Part shown: positions 8,290 through 16,843 of the stretch, piece by piece
Layout of the letters: each line of letters begins with the position of its first letter
How positions within the stretch are numbered: position 1 is the first letter of the stretch
From: an uncultured bacterium
GTDB taxonomy: Bacteria; Bacillota; Clostridia; Lachnospirales; Lachnospiraceae
DNA: 33,632 nucleotides
Direction of reading: 5' to 3'
Assembly (NCBI GenBank): GCA_947381965.1
Contig: CANCXX010000046.1
Location: 1-33,632, forward strand
Program-made: the position numbers and the translations under genes
The notes under the pieces: generated by a model
Database searches by the model: none
Told to the model about the DNA's origin: nothing
Seen by the model: the letters and a program-made list of their open reading frames with translations, nothing else

Positions 8290-10144
8290 AAACATCACCG
8301 CCTTTTACCAGATAAGCAAGGTAGTCATTCACAGTCTGCTGGAAATCATCTTGTGTAAGCTTTGTATAATCGGTTTTCATGTATGCTTCGCACAGCCATT
8401 CATCCTCGTACCCGACACAGTGCCGGGCAGACAAACCATCAGCCACATCATTATTTCTATATAATTTAAGCCATTCTTCTTTAATTTTTGACCACTTCCC
8501 GTAAGCGTCAACTCTTCCCAGCTTCTTTCTTTTTACAAATCCATCATCCCTGCAATATCCAAAGAAGGTTTCCTGTGTACTGTCATGTGGGGTATGCGCT
8601 GTCCAGACCATTACGCATACATTCGTTCCGGTTGGGTAAAAAATATCATCCGGCATTGAAAAAACAGCCTTTAGTGTATTTTTTTTCATTAAACGTTCTC
8701 TGACATCTCTATATTTTGTACCAATTGCGCAGCTCATTGGTACAACAACAACGCCTGTTCCTCCAACGGTCAGGATATCTAATAGATGCTCTGTAAATTC
8801 CAGCTCAACAACATCTTTTTGGGAATAGGGCGGATTAATCAGCCCTATATTGATATTCTTGCTTTTAAGTTCACTGGTAATTTTTTTATTAAAACAATCT
8901 CCTTTATAAATATTAGATTTGCCATCTTTACGGATAATCATATTTGCAATGGCTAATGTGTAGAGCCCATCGTCAAATTCAACGCCATATAATCCATCTT
9001 TGCGAATATGTTCAATTTCTTCCGGATTTGCATTCTGGAACATTTTACTCATGGCAGTTACCAGAAAAGAACCGGACCCACAGCATATGTCCACTACCCG
9101 GCTGTTTTTATTGACATTGGCAAGGTCACACATAAACTCTGTCAGGTGCTGTGGTGTCAAAACAATTCCCAGGCCGCTGCCATCGCCGCCGGAATATTTA
9201 ATAAACTCGTGATAAAATACTCCCAGAGCATCAATTGTACTGTCAGCATAATCCATCATTGGTTTAATCTTCATCTCCAGCTGTTCAATATACCAGGTAA
9301 TGGATTTAGAATGCCCCAGTGGAATTTCTGCAAACTTTGTATTATCCAAAAGGGTGCTGAAAACCTGCTTTATGTAGCCGACTCTGCTGCTCTTAATATC
9401 ACTGTCTTTAAGGATATTTTCTATGGCGTTCTGGATATTTTGCATGACCAGTTTATAGGATGTCAACATAGAATAACTTTTTGAAAAATCCTCATCATTT
9501 AATGCAATTAATATCCCTGCAATGAAAACAGGCTTATGTGCTTCTGTTACCTTGATTTCTCTCAAAGAGTTGTGCATATCAATGGCGGTATTTCGGATTT
9601 CATCCAGAGAATACGCTTTTGTTAATTTATTTCCCTTTATTAAATCAATGTAATTCTGGGGCTCTAAAATAATATCTTTTGCTTTCTCCAGTATTGTATA
9701 ATGGTTTTGACCGTGGGCCCAATAGAAGGTGTCCGCTTTGATATTCTGCTTGGTGGTTCCGCTTATGGCAATGGCAATCACATTGTATTCGTTTTTTAAA
9801 AATTTGGCATAATATAAAACGCCGTCTACCGCAAACATATTAGGTTTATTGATGCCTTTGCTGGAATGTTTTTTAACACTGTTTTTGCATTCAACAACCA
9901 TAATCGTATGAATATCATCATCAAAAGTTATGATATATTCCGGCCTGGCCTTTCCCTTTCCTCCCTGAGAGTAATCCTCCAGCTCACATTCTTTTGGCTT
10001 TCCTCCTGCCTGTTTAAGTAGTTTGCCAATCTTATCTATGCCTGGAACATCACCCTGAGGAAAAACATAGCCAAATGAATTTCTGCCAATTGTACAATTC
10101 ATTTCTTTTAATGTCAGACTTTCTGTATACTGCTCAATTGCCAC
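8279..10144 (-). CDS. BcgI-like Type IIB restriction-methylation subunit (A subunit)
   Basis: This 621-residue protein combines nuclease and N6-adenine methyltransferase. An N-terminal PD-(D/E)xK-type nuclease is indicated by RPEYIITF (about 67-74) and VVECK (83-87). A helical linker follows, then the methyltransferase: GIVLTPQHLTEFM (about 326-338), SAM-binding motif DICCGSGSF (352-360) and catalytic NPPY (437-440). Fusion of nuclease and methylase with a separate two-TRD specificity subunit matches BcgI subunit A (about 637 residues), which cuts on both sides of its site. It differs from classical Type I, where a large HsdR with helicase motifs is separate; none is present here. The start is GTG at 10144 with AAAGGAG upstream. 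The block is visibly AT-rich against the flanking sugar genes, consistent with transfer. Confidence 0.9.
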   Translation of the reverse strand: MAIEQYTESLTLKEMNCTIGRNSFGYVFPQGDVPGIDKIGKLLKQAGGKPKECELEDYSQGGKGKARPEYIITFDDDIHTIMVVECKNSVKKHSSKGINKPNMFAVDGVLYYAKFLKNEYNVIAIAISGTTKQNIKADTFYWAHGQNHYTILEKAKDIILEPQNYIDLIKGNKLTKAYSLDEIRNTAIDMHNSLREIKVTEAHKPVFIAGILIALNDEDFSKSYSMLTSYKLVMQNIQNAIENILKDSDIKSSRVGYIKQVFSTLLDNTKFAEIPLGHSKSITWYIEQLEMKIKPMMDYADSTIDALGVFYHEFIKYSGGDGSGLGIVLTPQHLTEFMCDLANVNKNSRVVDICCGSGSFLVTAMSKMFQNANPEEIEHIRKDGLYGVEFDDGLYTLAIANMIIRKDGKSNIYKGDCFNKKITSELKSKNINIGLINPPYSQKDVVELEFTEHLLDILTVGGTGVVVVPMSCAIGTKYRDVRERLMKKNTLKAVFSMPDDIFYPTGTNVCVMVWTAHTPHDSTQETFFGYCRDDGFVKRKKLGRVDAYGKWSKIKEEWLKLYRNNDVADGLSARHCVGYEDEWLCEAYMKTDYTKLTQDDFQQTVNDYLAYLVKGGDVYED

Positions 10145-10259
10145 TTTGAACCACTCCTTTTATGTAATATTCCTCTGTTTATAATATTAAAAAAATGTTC
10201 CATAGAAAAGAATAAATATAGAATGAATTTATATCTGTTATTTATTGTAACATAAGTAG

Positions 10260-10330
10260 ATGCGGAAATCTAGAAAAACGAATATTTGTTCGAGAAAATA
10301 TTTCTTAATTTTGCTGCACGATTTCCGCAT
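10260..10330. repeat. Inverted repeat enclosing an SOS-box-like palindrome
   Basis: The 478-bp gap between the divergent methylase and ABC genes (10145-10622) is AT-rich and carries no convincing gene. It contains perfect 11-bp arms ATGCGGAAATC (10260-10270) and GATTTCCGCAT (10320-10330). Between them is CGAATATTTGTTCG (10279-10292), which resembles the Gram-positive LexA box (CGAAC-N4-GTTCG type) with two mismatches. This could be a cruciform or a regulatory site for the restriction genes. No clear promoter could be assigned on either strand. Confidence 0.4.
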
Positions 10331-10622
10331 GGATACTTTATATTTGAAGTATATCTGTTTTTATTTTAAAAAGCAATAAACAGTCAGGAACAGGCTTGAA
10401 CAAAATTCGGAAAAGTAAAAAGGATATTGCCGGTATGGGAAAACCATAGAACCAAAGGCTGCTTTTCTTTTTTACGTCTAATATAGTATATTGGGGGCAA
10501 GATTCAAGGAGCTTTTGTTTTCTCATTCTAATATATGTTTACTCATGGAAAGGAAAAATAAACTATGATATTATTAACTTAGTAATGCAAAATTTATATT
10601 AAACCAAAGATGCGGGGGCGGA

Positions 10623-12380
10623 ATGAAACTGTTTAAAAGAAATAAGGCAAATTTTTTTATCTGTATTATATGTGCTGCTGGGATTGGAGTTTTACCTGTT
10701 ATTTCTCTGAGATTCCTTCAGGCTATTTTGGATTTGGTGGAGGGAAAAAATGGTATAACAAAATACGTCGTAATATACATATTATTTCTTGGACTCACAA
10801 AGATTACACAAAATGTTCTGTGCTTTATACGGGAAAAGGCATATCAGGCAATACGGCATGATACGGAAAAAACACAGATGCAGGAGTTCCTTGGTCTTTG
10901 CATGAAGATAAGCCTGCTTTCTTTCGAACAGCCTGATATCCATGACAGGATCGGCCGGCTAAGGAATGGACTGGGAGATCTTTATGTAAACATGATGAAT
11001 GGGATACTTACCCTTTGCGCCAGCGTGATAACTGTGGCAGGAGTTTTTCAGATTATGGCGGAGGCCGGATGGCAGACTATGCTGATCAGTATGTTGATAC
11101 TCCTGCCGGTCTGGATGGTAAACATCCGCCTGACCTTTAAGGAAAATAAAGGGTGGACAGATAACTTTTGGAGAGTCAGACGCCAGCAGTATTATTCTGA
11201 TGTGATAAGTACCAGGGGCTATATCAGGGAAACAAGGGTTTTTGACAGCTTTGGCTTTTTTGGGCGGAAATGGGAGGAGAGCTATGATGATTATAACCGG
11301 AAGCTGATCAGGCTTACCTTAACCACCCGCCTTGCCAGCGCAGGTCTGTTTTTCCTGATGGGGGCGGGAACAGGAATTGTCGTTTACCTTCTGCTGCCCA
11401 AACTGGAACAGGGGATGATTACCATAGGACTTTTGGTTGCCGTGGTGGAAGGGCTGCGGGGATTCTCCAATGACTTTATATGGGAGATAAACGGAGCGGT
11501 TTGGGGAATCCTTTACGGGAAAACGCTTCTTGGAGATAAAAAAGCGCTGATGGAACTTGCAAAAGAAGCCAACCGTAGGGAGGCGGCTTTTGAGAAAATG
11601 GACTGGGAGACGAAACAGGCAGGCACTGTGCCGGGGATTATGGAGATTGACCATGTCTGGTTCCGGTACCCGAACAGCAAGACTTATATTCTCAAAGGGG
11701 TTACATTCACAATAAATGCAGGGGAACAGATCGCGCTTGTAGGAGAAAACGGTTCCGGGAAATCAACGCTTGCGAAACTGGTGCTGGGCTTATATGAACC
11801 GGAAAAGGGGACGATACGGTATAATGGGATGGATGTGTCTGCCATGACCAGGGAGCAAAGGAAAAAGATCTATGGCGTGGTTTTTCAGGATTATGCCAGG
11901 TATGAAATTACTTTGCGGGAAAACATGGCTTTTGATAATCTGGAAGATCAGATGGACGAGGAAGGGTATACAAAGAAGTTGCATGCAGCAGGCGGGGATA
12001 AAATATTGTCTGACTGCAAAGGACTGGATACGGTTTTGGGGAAAAAGATTGACGGTGGGGTTGACTTGTCTAATGGGCAGTGGCAGAAGCTGGCCATTGC
12101 AAGGGCACTTTACCATAATGCGGAATTTACGGTGCTGGATGAACCATCTTCAGCGGCGGACCCTTTGGCAGAGGTGGAGATCTATCGGCAGTATGCGGAA
12201 ATGACGAGGCACACCAGCGGTATTCTGATTACACACAGGCTGGGCTCGGTCCAGTTCTGTGACCGTATCCTGTTACTGAAAGATGGGGAAATAGCTGAAG
12301 AGGGAACACATGATATTCTGATCGCAGAGGGCGGAGCCTATGCGCAGATGTATCAGATGCAGAAGGAGTGGTATATATAA
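10623..12380 (+). CDS. ABC exporter, fused membrane and ATPase domains (subunit 1)
   Basis: This 585-residue protein is an exporter half-transporter: transmembrane domain (about residues 1-300, five to six hydrophobic segments) followed by an ATPase domain. Walker A is GENGSGKST (374-382), the Q-loop is VVFQDY (419-424), Walker B is FTVLDE (502-507) and the H-loop is ITHRL. The signature reads LSNGQWQKL instead of LSGGQ. There is no C39 peptidase domain, so it would not cleave a leader itself. Its stop overlaps the start of a second exporter by one base (TAATG), so the two likely form a heterodimer. The small peptide gene that follows makes peptide export or self-immunity a plausible role; the substrate is inferred. 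Confidence 0.9.
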   Translation: MKLFKRNKANFFICIICAAGIGVLPVISLRFLQAILDLVEGKNGITKYVVIYILFLGLTKITQNVLCFIREKAYQAIRHDTEKTQMQEFLGLCMKISLLSFEQPDIHDRIGRLRNGLGDLYVNMMNGILTLCASVITVAGVFQIMAEAGWQTMLISMLILLPVWMVNIRLTFKENKGWTDNFWRVRRQQYYSDVISTRGYIRETRVFDSFGFFGRKWEESYDDYNRKLIRLTLTTRLASAGLFFLMGAGTGIVVYLLLPKLEQGMITIGLLVAVVEGLRGFSNDFIWEINGAVWGILYGKTLLGDKKALMELAKEANRREAAFEKMDWETKQAGTVPGIMEIDHVWFRYPNSKTYILKGVTFTINAGEQIALVGENGSGKSTLAKLVLGLYEPEKGTIRYNGMDVSAMTREQRKKIYGVVFQDYARYEITLRENMAFDNLEDQMDEEGYTKKLHAAGGDKILSDCKGLDTVLGKKIDGGVDLSNGQWQKLAIARALYHNAEFTVLDEPSSAADPLAEVEIYRQYAEMTRHTSGILITHRLGSVQFCDRILLLKDGEIAEEGTHDILIAEGGAYAQMYQMQKEWYI

Positions 12381-14164
12381 TGGACAAGCGTGTGGAACAG
12401 TGTAACAAGATTCCGTATTTTGGAACGATCAAGCGTATATTCCGGTTCTCGGCGGAATGTGCTCCCAGGGAAATTTTTTTCTGCGTAGGCATATATCTGG
12501 TACTGGGGGCGCTGCCTGTTGGGGCGGTATATGTGTGGAACCTTTTTTTGGAGAGACTGACGGCTTTTATGGATTTTTCAGGTTCCGTGCAGCGCAGAGA
12601 GGACCTATTGGCGTTGATACTTCTTTTTGCCTTAAGCCTTGGCGCTGCCAGTGCTCTGCCTGTCCTGACAGAAACCCCGGATACCATGCTTCGGAACCAG
12701 GTAAAGAAAGCGGCATATAAAAAACTGCATGGCAAGGCGCAGCGGCTTCCCCTTGCATATTATGATGATCCACATATCAATGACTTTATAGGGAATGCTT
12801 CCAACGCCCTGCATGACGGGGCATTTATGTACTTCATCGTAAGCGCTGCCTCTGCTGTTTCAAAATGTGTTACAGTGGCGATGATGGCCGGCCTGCTCTG
12901 GTCGTACTATCCGCCGCTTGCAGCGCTGGCCTTAATTATTTTTATCCCGGCATCGTTGCGCAATGTATTAAGCAGGAAAGTTATGCAGCTTCGTTACCAG
13001 CAGAGAGAAAAACGCAGGGAGATTAATACTTATACTGACTTTATTGTGGGCAGGGAGTATGTGAAGGAAACACGGTTTTGGGACACAACAGGCTATTTTT
13101 TAAGAAAGAGGGGAAATCTTTTAAAGGGGCTTCTGACCCATGAAAAAGAGGTATACCAAAAAATACATTTACTGGAATTGTGCCTGGACGTATTTGACAG
13201 CCTTGTATACACTTGCTGTATTGCAGCCTGTGTATTGTTGTGTGCAAGGGGGAACCTTCTGGCAGCGCAGCTTGGAGCGTTGTTTGCGGCAGTCAATGCT
13301 GCATTTTCAGCCAACAAGGGGCTGGTGGACGATATAGTGGAGATGCGGGAACTGGTGCATGAAGTATATGAGGGGTTCAGGCTGTTTGACCTGGAAGAGG
13401 AAGAGAGGGAGAGACAGGAGGCACCCTGGGGGGAGATTGACGCGAAGGAGGTATTTTTCCAGTATCCCGGAACAGACAAGGCCCAGGTGAGAGGGCTGGA
13501 CTGCCAGATCAGACCAGGGGAAGTGGTAGCTCTGGTGGGGGCAAATGGTGCAGGAAAATCAACAATAGCCAAGCTGCTGTTGGGGCTGTATACGCCACAG
13601 AAGGGAACGATGGAGTATGGAGGATGGGATATATCCCATATTGACTACCGCTGTCTTGCAGGGAATATCACGGCTGTTTTTGAGGATTTTAACCAGTATA
13701 AAGTAAGTATCCTGGAAAATGTTGCGTTGAATGAAGGGGCCGATGAAGAGACGGTACGGAAGGTTTTAAAGGAAGTGGAGTTTCATGCTGAAAAGTACCC
13801 GGAAGGTCTGCAAACTGTCTTGGGGGCAGAGTTTGGAGGGATGGATCTTTCACGCGGCGAATGGCAGAAGCTGGCAATGGCAAGGGGCTATTATAAAGAG
13901 GGAAAGCTTGTTGTGCTTGACGAGCCTACTGCAGCCCTGGATGCGAAGAGCGAATACCATATTTATGAGGACTTCCGCAGGATTTGTAAGGGGAAAACAG
14001 GGATTATGGTAACACACCGTCTGGGGGCGGCCAGGCTGGCAGATCGTATCTTCTATGTGGAAGACGGCAGGATCACTGAAAACGGCACACATGACGAGCT
14101 GATGGAATTGGATGGCAGGTATGCTGAGATGTTCCGGGCACAAAGGGGGCTTTATATAGACTGA
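12380..14164 (+). CDS. ABC exporter, fused membrane and ATPase domains (subunit 2)
   Basis: This 594-residue protein is the second half-exporter. The N-terminal ~320 residues are hydrophobic membrane segments; the C-terminal ATPase has Walker A GANGAGKST, Walker B LVVLDE, H-loop VTHRL and a divergent signature LSRGEWQKL. The catalytic Glu after Walker B is kept in both subunits. I use the ATG at 12380, overlapping the previous stop, with AAGGAG 11 nt upstream; the frame also has a GTG at 12368. Both proteins share a degenerate third signature position (Asn or Arg for Gly), which may mark a dedicated lineage. It is followed after 100 bp by the small peptide gene. Confidence 0.9.
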   Translation: MDKRVEQCNKIPYFGTIKRIFRFSAECAPREIFFCVGIYLVLGALPVGAVYVWNLFLERLTAFMDFSGSVQRREDLLALILLFALSLGAASALPVLTETPDTMLRNQVKKAAYKKLHGKAQRLPLAYYDDPHINDFIGNASNALHDGAFMYFIVSAASAVSKCVTVAMMAGLLWSYYPPLAALALIIFIPASLRNVLSRKVMQLRYQQREKRREINTYTDFIVGREYVKETRFWDTTGYFLRKRGNLLKGLLTHEKEVYQKIHLLELCLDVFDSLVYTCCIAACVLLCARGNLLAAQLGALFAAVNAAFSANKGLVDDIVEMRELVHEVYEGFRLFDLEEEERERQEAPWGEIDAKEVFFQYPGTDKAQVRGLDCQIRPGEVVALVGANGAGKSTIAKLLLGLYTPQKGTMEYGGWDISHIDYRCLAGNITAVFEDFNQYKVSILENVALNEGADEETVRKVLKEVEFHAEKYPEGLQTVLGAEFGGMDLSRGEWQKLAMARGYYKEGKLVVLDEPTAALDAKSEYHIYEDFRRICKGKTGIMVTHRLGAARLADRIFYVEDGRITENGTHDELMELDGRYAEMFRAQRGLYID

Positions 14165-14264
14165 TTGCAGTGAAAGTGGCTGTTGATTTATAAACATATC
14201 TGTATGTGAAATAAGGACAAACGTATATTGTATGTAAGAGCGTTCAGGATAGGAAGTGAATAAT

Positions 14265-14471
14265 ATGGCATTTAGTGATGCGGATATGTGCTTGCCTAAT
14301 GAACTATCAGGAGAACTTGAATTTAATTTTGCTACTTTAGATGATATAGAGTTTGGATGGTGTTCAAACTGTAATAATCATAATGGTAATAATGGTACTG
14401 GATTCCGGCACAGACGCAGCGGATATGTATTATGGGACATTGGCAGACAGGGTGAGATTTCAAACAACTGA
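14265..14471 (+). CDS. Small RiPP- or bacteriocin-precursor-like peptide
   Basis: This 68-residue ORF has a good ribosome binding site (AGGAAGTGA, 8 nt from the ATG). Residues 1-32 are acidic with hydrophobic spacing (ELSGELEFNFATLDDIEFG), like a leader peptide. Residues 33-46 are WCSNCNNHNGNNGT: two Cys, one His and many Asn/Gly, like a small modified core. The last ~22 residues (from FRHRRSG) are basic and different in character. It follows two ABC exporter genes and precedes a terminator, an arrangement common for exported peptides. I do not recognise the family, and no radical SAM, lanthionine, YcaO or protease gene is present in the window. The gene is likely real; its function is inferred from context only. 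Confidence 0.55.
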   Translation: MAFSDADMCLPNELSGELEFNFATLDDIEFGWCSNCNNHNGNNGTGFRHRRSGYVLWDIGRQGEISNN

Positions 14472-14500
14472 AAGCTGATAGAAGCGCTTAGGCGTAAGTT

Positions 14501-14543
14501 ATAGAGCCGGGAATCTTAAAAACAGGTTCCAGGCTCTATTTTA
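14501..14543 (+). terminator. Terminator after exporter/peptide genes
   Basis: A hairpin pairs ATAGAGCC and GGAA (14501-14512) with GTTCC and GGCTCTAT (14526-14539), followed by TTTTAT. It lies 30 nt after the peptide gene. Confidence 0.75.
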
Positions 14544-14592
14544 TCGCTCTATCCTAATTTTACCGGCTCGTTGTGCGTACGCCCTGTTATTT

Positions 14593-15657
14593 TCACAAAT
14601 CCGATGCAGGAGCTTTCTGAGTGGAAGACCGGAAAACCACCTTTGACCGGATGTAAATAATCTGGTAATCGGTATCCGGGTGGCTTAGTCGGCGTAAAAT
14701 TTGTTCGGCCAGCAGAATGCCCGTATTTTTATTTTGCACATGTACAGTGGTGATATGGCGTGTGTGGGTAAATTCAAAGTTGTCGTCAAATCCGCTTACC
14801 ATAATATTATCCGGAATACGGTACCCCAAAAGCACAAGCTGCTGTGTGGTAAGCTGGGCGATATAGTCGCTGGCGCAGACAATCATATCAGGCATTTCCT
14901 TAAAGGAATCCAGAAAAGCATTGATTTCCATCTGATAGGAGTCCGACTCTATGGGACCGGTGAGACAATATTGGGGCAGGAGCGGAATACCAGCCTTCTC
15001 CAGACCGGAGCAATAACCAATATATCGTTCATAGTTGGTTTGCGCATAGGAGATATCGCCGATAAATGCAATTTTTTTATACCCCTGCTCCGTCACATGA
15101 CGCACAATGCTTTCTGTGGTGGAACGCCCTTCAAAAAGCACCAGGTCGCCGTTGATATCGTTAAAATGTACCCCAGGTATACAATCCAGAAATACTTTAG
15201 GAAGGGGCAGCTGGTTCAGGGCACGGAACAGAAGGCTGGAATAAACGTTCATAATAATCAGTCCATGAAGAGAGCCATTGGTAAAGGCATCCGGAAGAAC
15301 ATAATCTGTATCCGTTGTGTGGGGGAGACAGATGACGGACAGGTTTGTGTTGGTGTGCGACAGCTCTTCGGAAAGGCTGGTAATGATTCTTCCCCAAAAT
15401 ATGCTTGTTTCCGGCCGGGATACAACCAGGGCAATATGAAAGGGCATATGAGGGGAATGTCCCTTAAGAGAAAGTAATGGCGCAGGGGTCTGATCAATGA
15501 TTTCAGGATTTAAGGGATATCCAAGGCTTAAGGCGGTATGGATGATTTTGGTCCGGAGGGCGTCAGATACGCTCTCCGGTTTGTTAAATGCCTTCCATAT
15601 GGTAACACGGGATACGCCGGAAGCATTGGCAATATCCTGCAAGGTAATTTTTTTCAT
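14593..15657 (-). CDS. LacI-family transcriptional regulator
   Basis: This 354-residue protein has an N-terminal LacI-type helix-turn-helix (residues 4-25, ITLQDIANASGVSRVTIWKA) and hinge region (ALSLGYPLNPE), followed by a periplasmic-binding-protein-like effector domain (about 70-340) typical of sugar sensing. The recognition helix has Trp-Lys where Ser-Arg or Ser-His is usual, so its operator may be non-standard. It is the second gene of a minus-strand pair, 15 nt after the CBM9-like gene, and divergent from the glycan hydrolase operon. Palindromes at 16844 and 28318 are candidate operators. The effector is probably a sugar released by the pathway; this is inference. Confidence 0.93.
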   Translation of the reverse strand: MKKITLQDIANASGVSRVTIWKAFNKPESVSDALRTKIIHTALSLGYPLNPEIIDQTPAPLLSLKGHSPHMPFHIALVVSRPETSIFWGRIITSLSEELSHTNTNLSVICLPHTTDTDYVLPDAFTNGSLHGLIIMNVYSSLLFRALNQLPLPKVFLDCIPGVHFNDINGDLVLFEGRSTTESIVRHVTEQGYKKIAFIGDISYAQTNYERYIGYCSGLEKAGIPLLPQYCLTGPIESDSYQMEINAFLDSFKEMPDMIVCASDYIAQLTTQQLVLLGYRIPDNIMVSGFDDNFEFTHTRHITTVHVQNKNTGILLAEQILRRLSHPDTDYQIIYIRSKVVFRSSTQKAPASDL

Positions 15658-15672
15658 TAAGGATCATTCCTT

Positions 15673-16719
15673 TCAAGTGGCATCTTCTCCGGGAAGAAAA
15701 ACGGTATTGCCATCTGCAAGAAGGTATAATATCCCGCTTCCGTCGGCTGCCTGACATGAAATTTCAAAGGAATGGCGCGTAGTCTCTATGCAGACCGGGA
15801 AAGGCAGCGGCTGCGAGGTTAATTCTTCCAGGTTATCTGTAAATTTCTGATTTTCGTCCCAGTAGCGGTGTTGTTCATAGTAAAGAGTGCGGAGTACCCA
15901 TTTTTGTCTTTCGATCTCCGGGATGGAATATTGCGCTGCTGGCGAATCTGCAAAAAATACGAATCCCCATAATTCCGGGTAATGAATGTTGATAACTCCG
16001 GTAGGCGCCCAGACCCAGTTATCTTCAGGCAGAGGCGTCTGACCGTCGCTTCCGGTTCTTTTCTGGAAACGGCCGTCTTTCACATCTACCAGCCATTGAA
16101 CACGGGAAAAATTCATGCGCCAGTAATCGCCGGGAACCGGGCGTTTTTTGTCCCCAAGGCATTCCATAAAGGAGGTGAAAGGGAAAACAACTTCCACGGA
16201 CCAGCTTATGTTCTGGGGACCAGGTTCATTTAAGGAGCCGTTTATATGCACTGCGGTCCTAAGCCCCTTGATGTCAAAGGAGTTTATGGGCGAGCCGTTG
16301 TCACGGTAAGCTTTGGTAAGCATAAGATCCCATACGGTGTTCAGGGCATTCATTTCAAACTCATAATACTTCTGGGTATCAGAGTCAGGGTCCACAAAAA
16401 TTTCAAAGTCATTGTCCCGGAAGATAACATCATCATGTTCTGTTACAGAGGCCCAGATTTCGTCACCCTCCAGAAGGGCAGCGATATAAAGGTTATCCTG
16501 ATCCCAGCACATTTTTGCACGTGTGCGGAAGCGGGGAACCGGAAAGTCCGGGCCGGATATATCTGCAAAGTCGCAGGTGTATGGGATATCCTTCCAGAAG
16601 TCTTTTTCAATATTTCCATCCAGATGGAAGGGACCGGGAGCCGGAAGGCAGTGGTAAATGGGAGGTGAAAAGGTAATTCGTGGTTTGGGAATGTGGTAGT
16701 TTACTTCTTTGTTTGACAT
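15673..16719 (-). CDS. CBM9-like carbohydrate-binding protein, cytoplasmic
   Basis: This 348-residue protein resembles the 'carbohydrate-binding family 9-like' group. The fold is suggested by FHLDGNIEKDFWKDI near the N-terminus, the strand ARTKMCW-like segment (RAKMCWDQDNLYIAALLEG), DNDFEIFVDPDSD, YYEFEMNALNTVWDL and YWRMNFSRVQW. It has no signal peptide or transmembrane segment, so it should be intracellular, unlike most carbohydrate-binding modules attached to secreted enzymes. No catalytic motif was recognised. It is first in an operon with the LacI regulator and has a strong ribosome binding site (AGAGAGGTG). A sugar-binding accessory role in the locus is likely but unproven. Confidence 0.85.
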   Translation of the reverse strand: MSNKEVNYHIPKPRITFSPPIYHCLPAPGPFHLDGNIEKDFWKDIPYTCDFADISGPDFPVPRFRTRAKMCWDQDNLYIAALLEGDEIWASVTEHDDVIFRDNDFEIFVDPDSDTQKYYEFEMNALNTVWDLMLTKAYRDNGSPINSFDIKGLRTAVHINGSLNEPGPQNISWSVEVVFPFTSFMECLGDKKRPVPGDYWRMNFSRVQWLVDVKDGRFQKRTGSDGQTPLPEDNWVWAPTGVINIHYPELWGFVFFADSPAAQYSIPEIERQKWVLRTLYYEQHRYWDENQKFTDNLEELTSQPLPFPVCIETTRHSFEISCQAADGSGILYLLADGNTVFLPGEDAT

Positions 16720-16759
16720 GGAAGCACCTCTCTTTTCTTTAATATATATATTATTATTA

Positions 16760-16788
16760 ATTATAACAAAGCAGTTCTTTCTTTACAA
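16760..16788 (-). promoter_or_regulatory. Sigma-A promoter of the CBM9-like/LacI pair
   Basis: On the minus strand, TTGTAA (16783-16788) and TATAAT (16760-16765) are separated by exactly 17 bp, and lie about 40 bp upstream of the CBM9-like start. Confidence 0.7.
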
Positions 16789-16843
16789 GAAATAAAGGAC
16801 AAAATATACAAAAAATAAACAAAACAATAAATAGATAGCATAT

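Noticed and set aside
7306-8298. Invertible (phase-variable) specificity gene.
   Set aside because: The nearby palindrome has no partner copy within or beyond the specificity gene, and no second partial specificity gene is present.
9008-9484. A 158-codon plus-strand frame inside the methylase gene.
   Set aside because: It is antisense to the conserved methyltransferase core, has no ribosome binding site and looks like a shadow.
7306-10144. Classical Type I, BREX or DISARM defence system.
   Set aside because: No HsdR helicase, PglZ, BrxL or other hallmark gene; the nuclease is fused to the methylase as in BcgI.
10338-10526. A 62-codon minus-strand frame in the methylase/exporter gap.
   Set aside because: No ribosome binding site, low-complexity hydrophobic content and no recognisable motif; judged a chance frame in AT-rich DNA.
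14265-14471. Lanthipeptide or sactipeptide cluster assignment.
   Set aside because: No LanM/LanBC, radical SAM or YcaO gene is in the window and the core does not match a class I can name.
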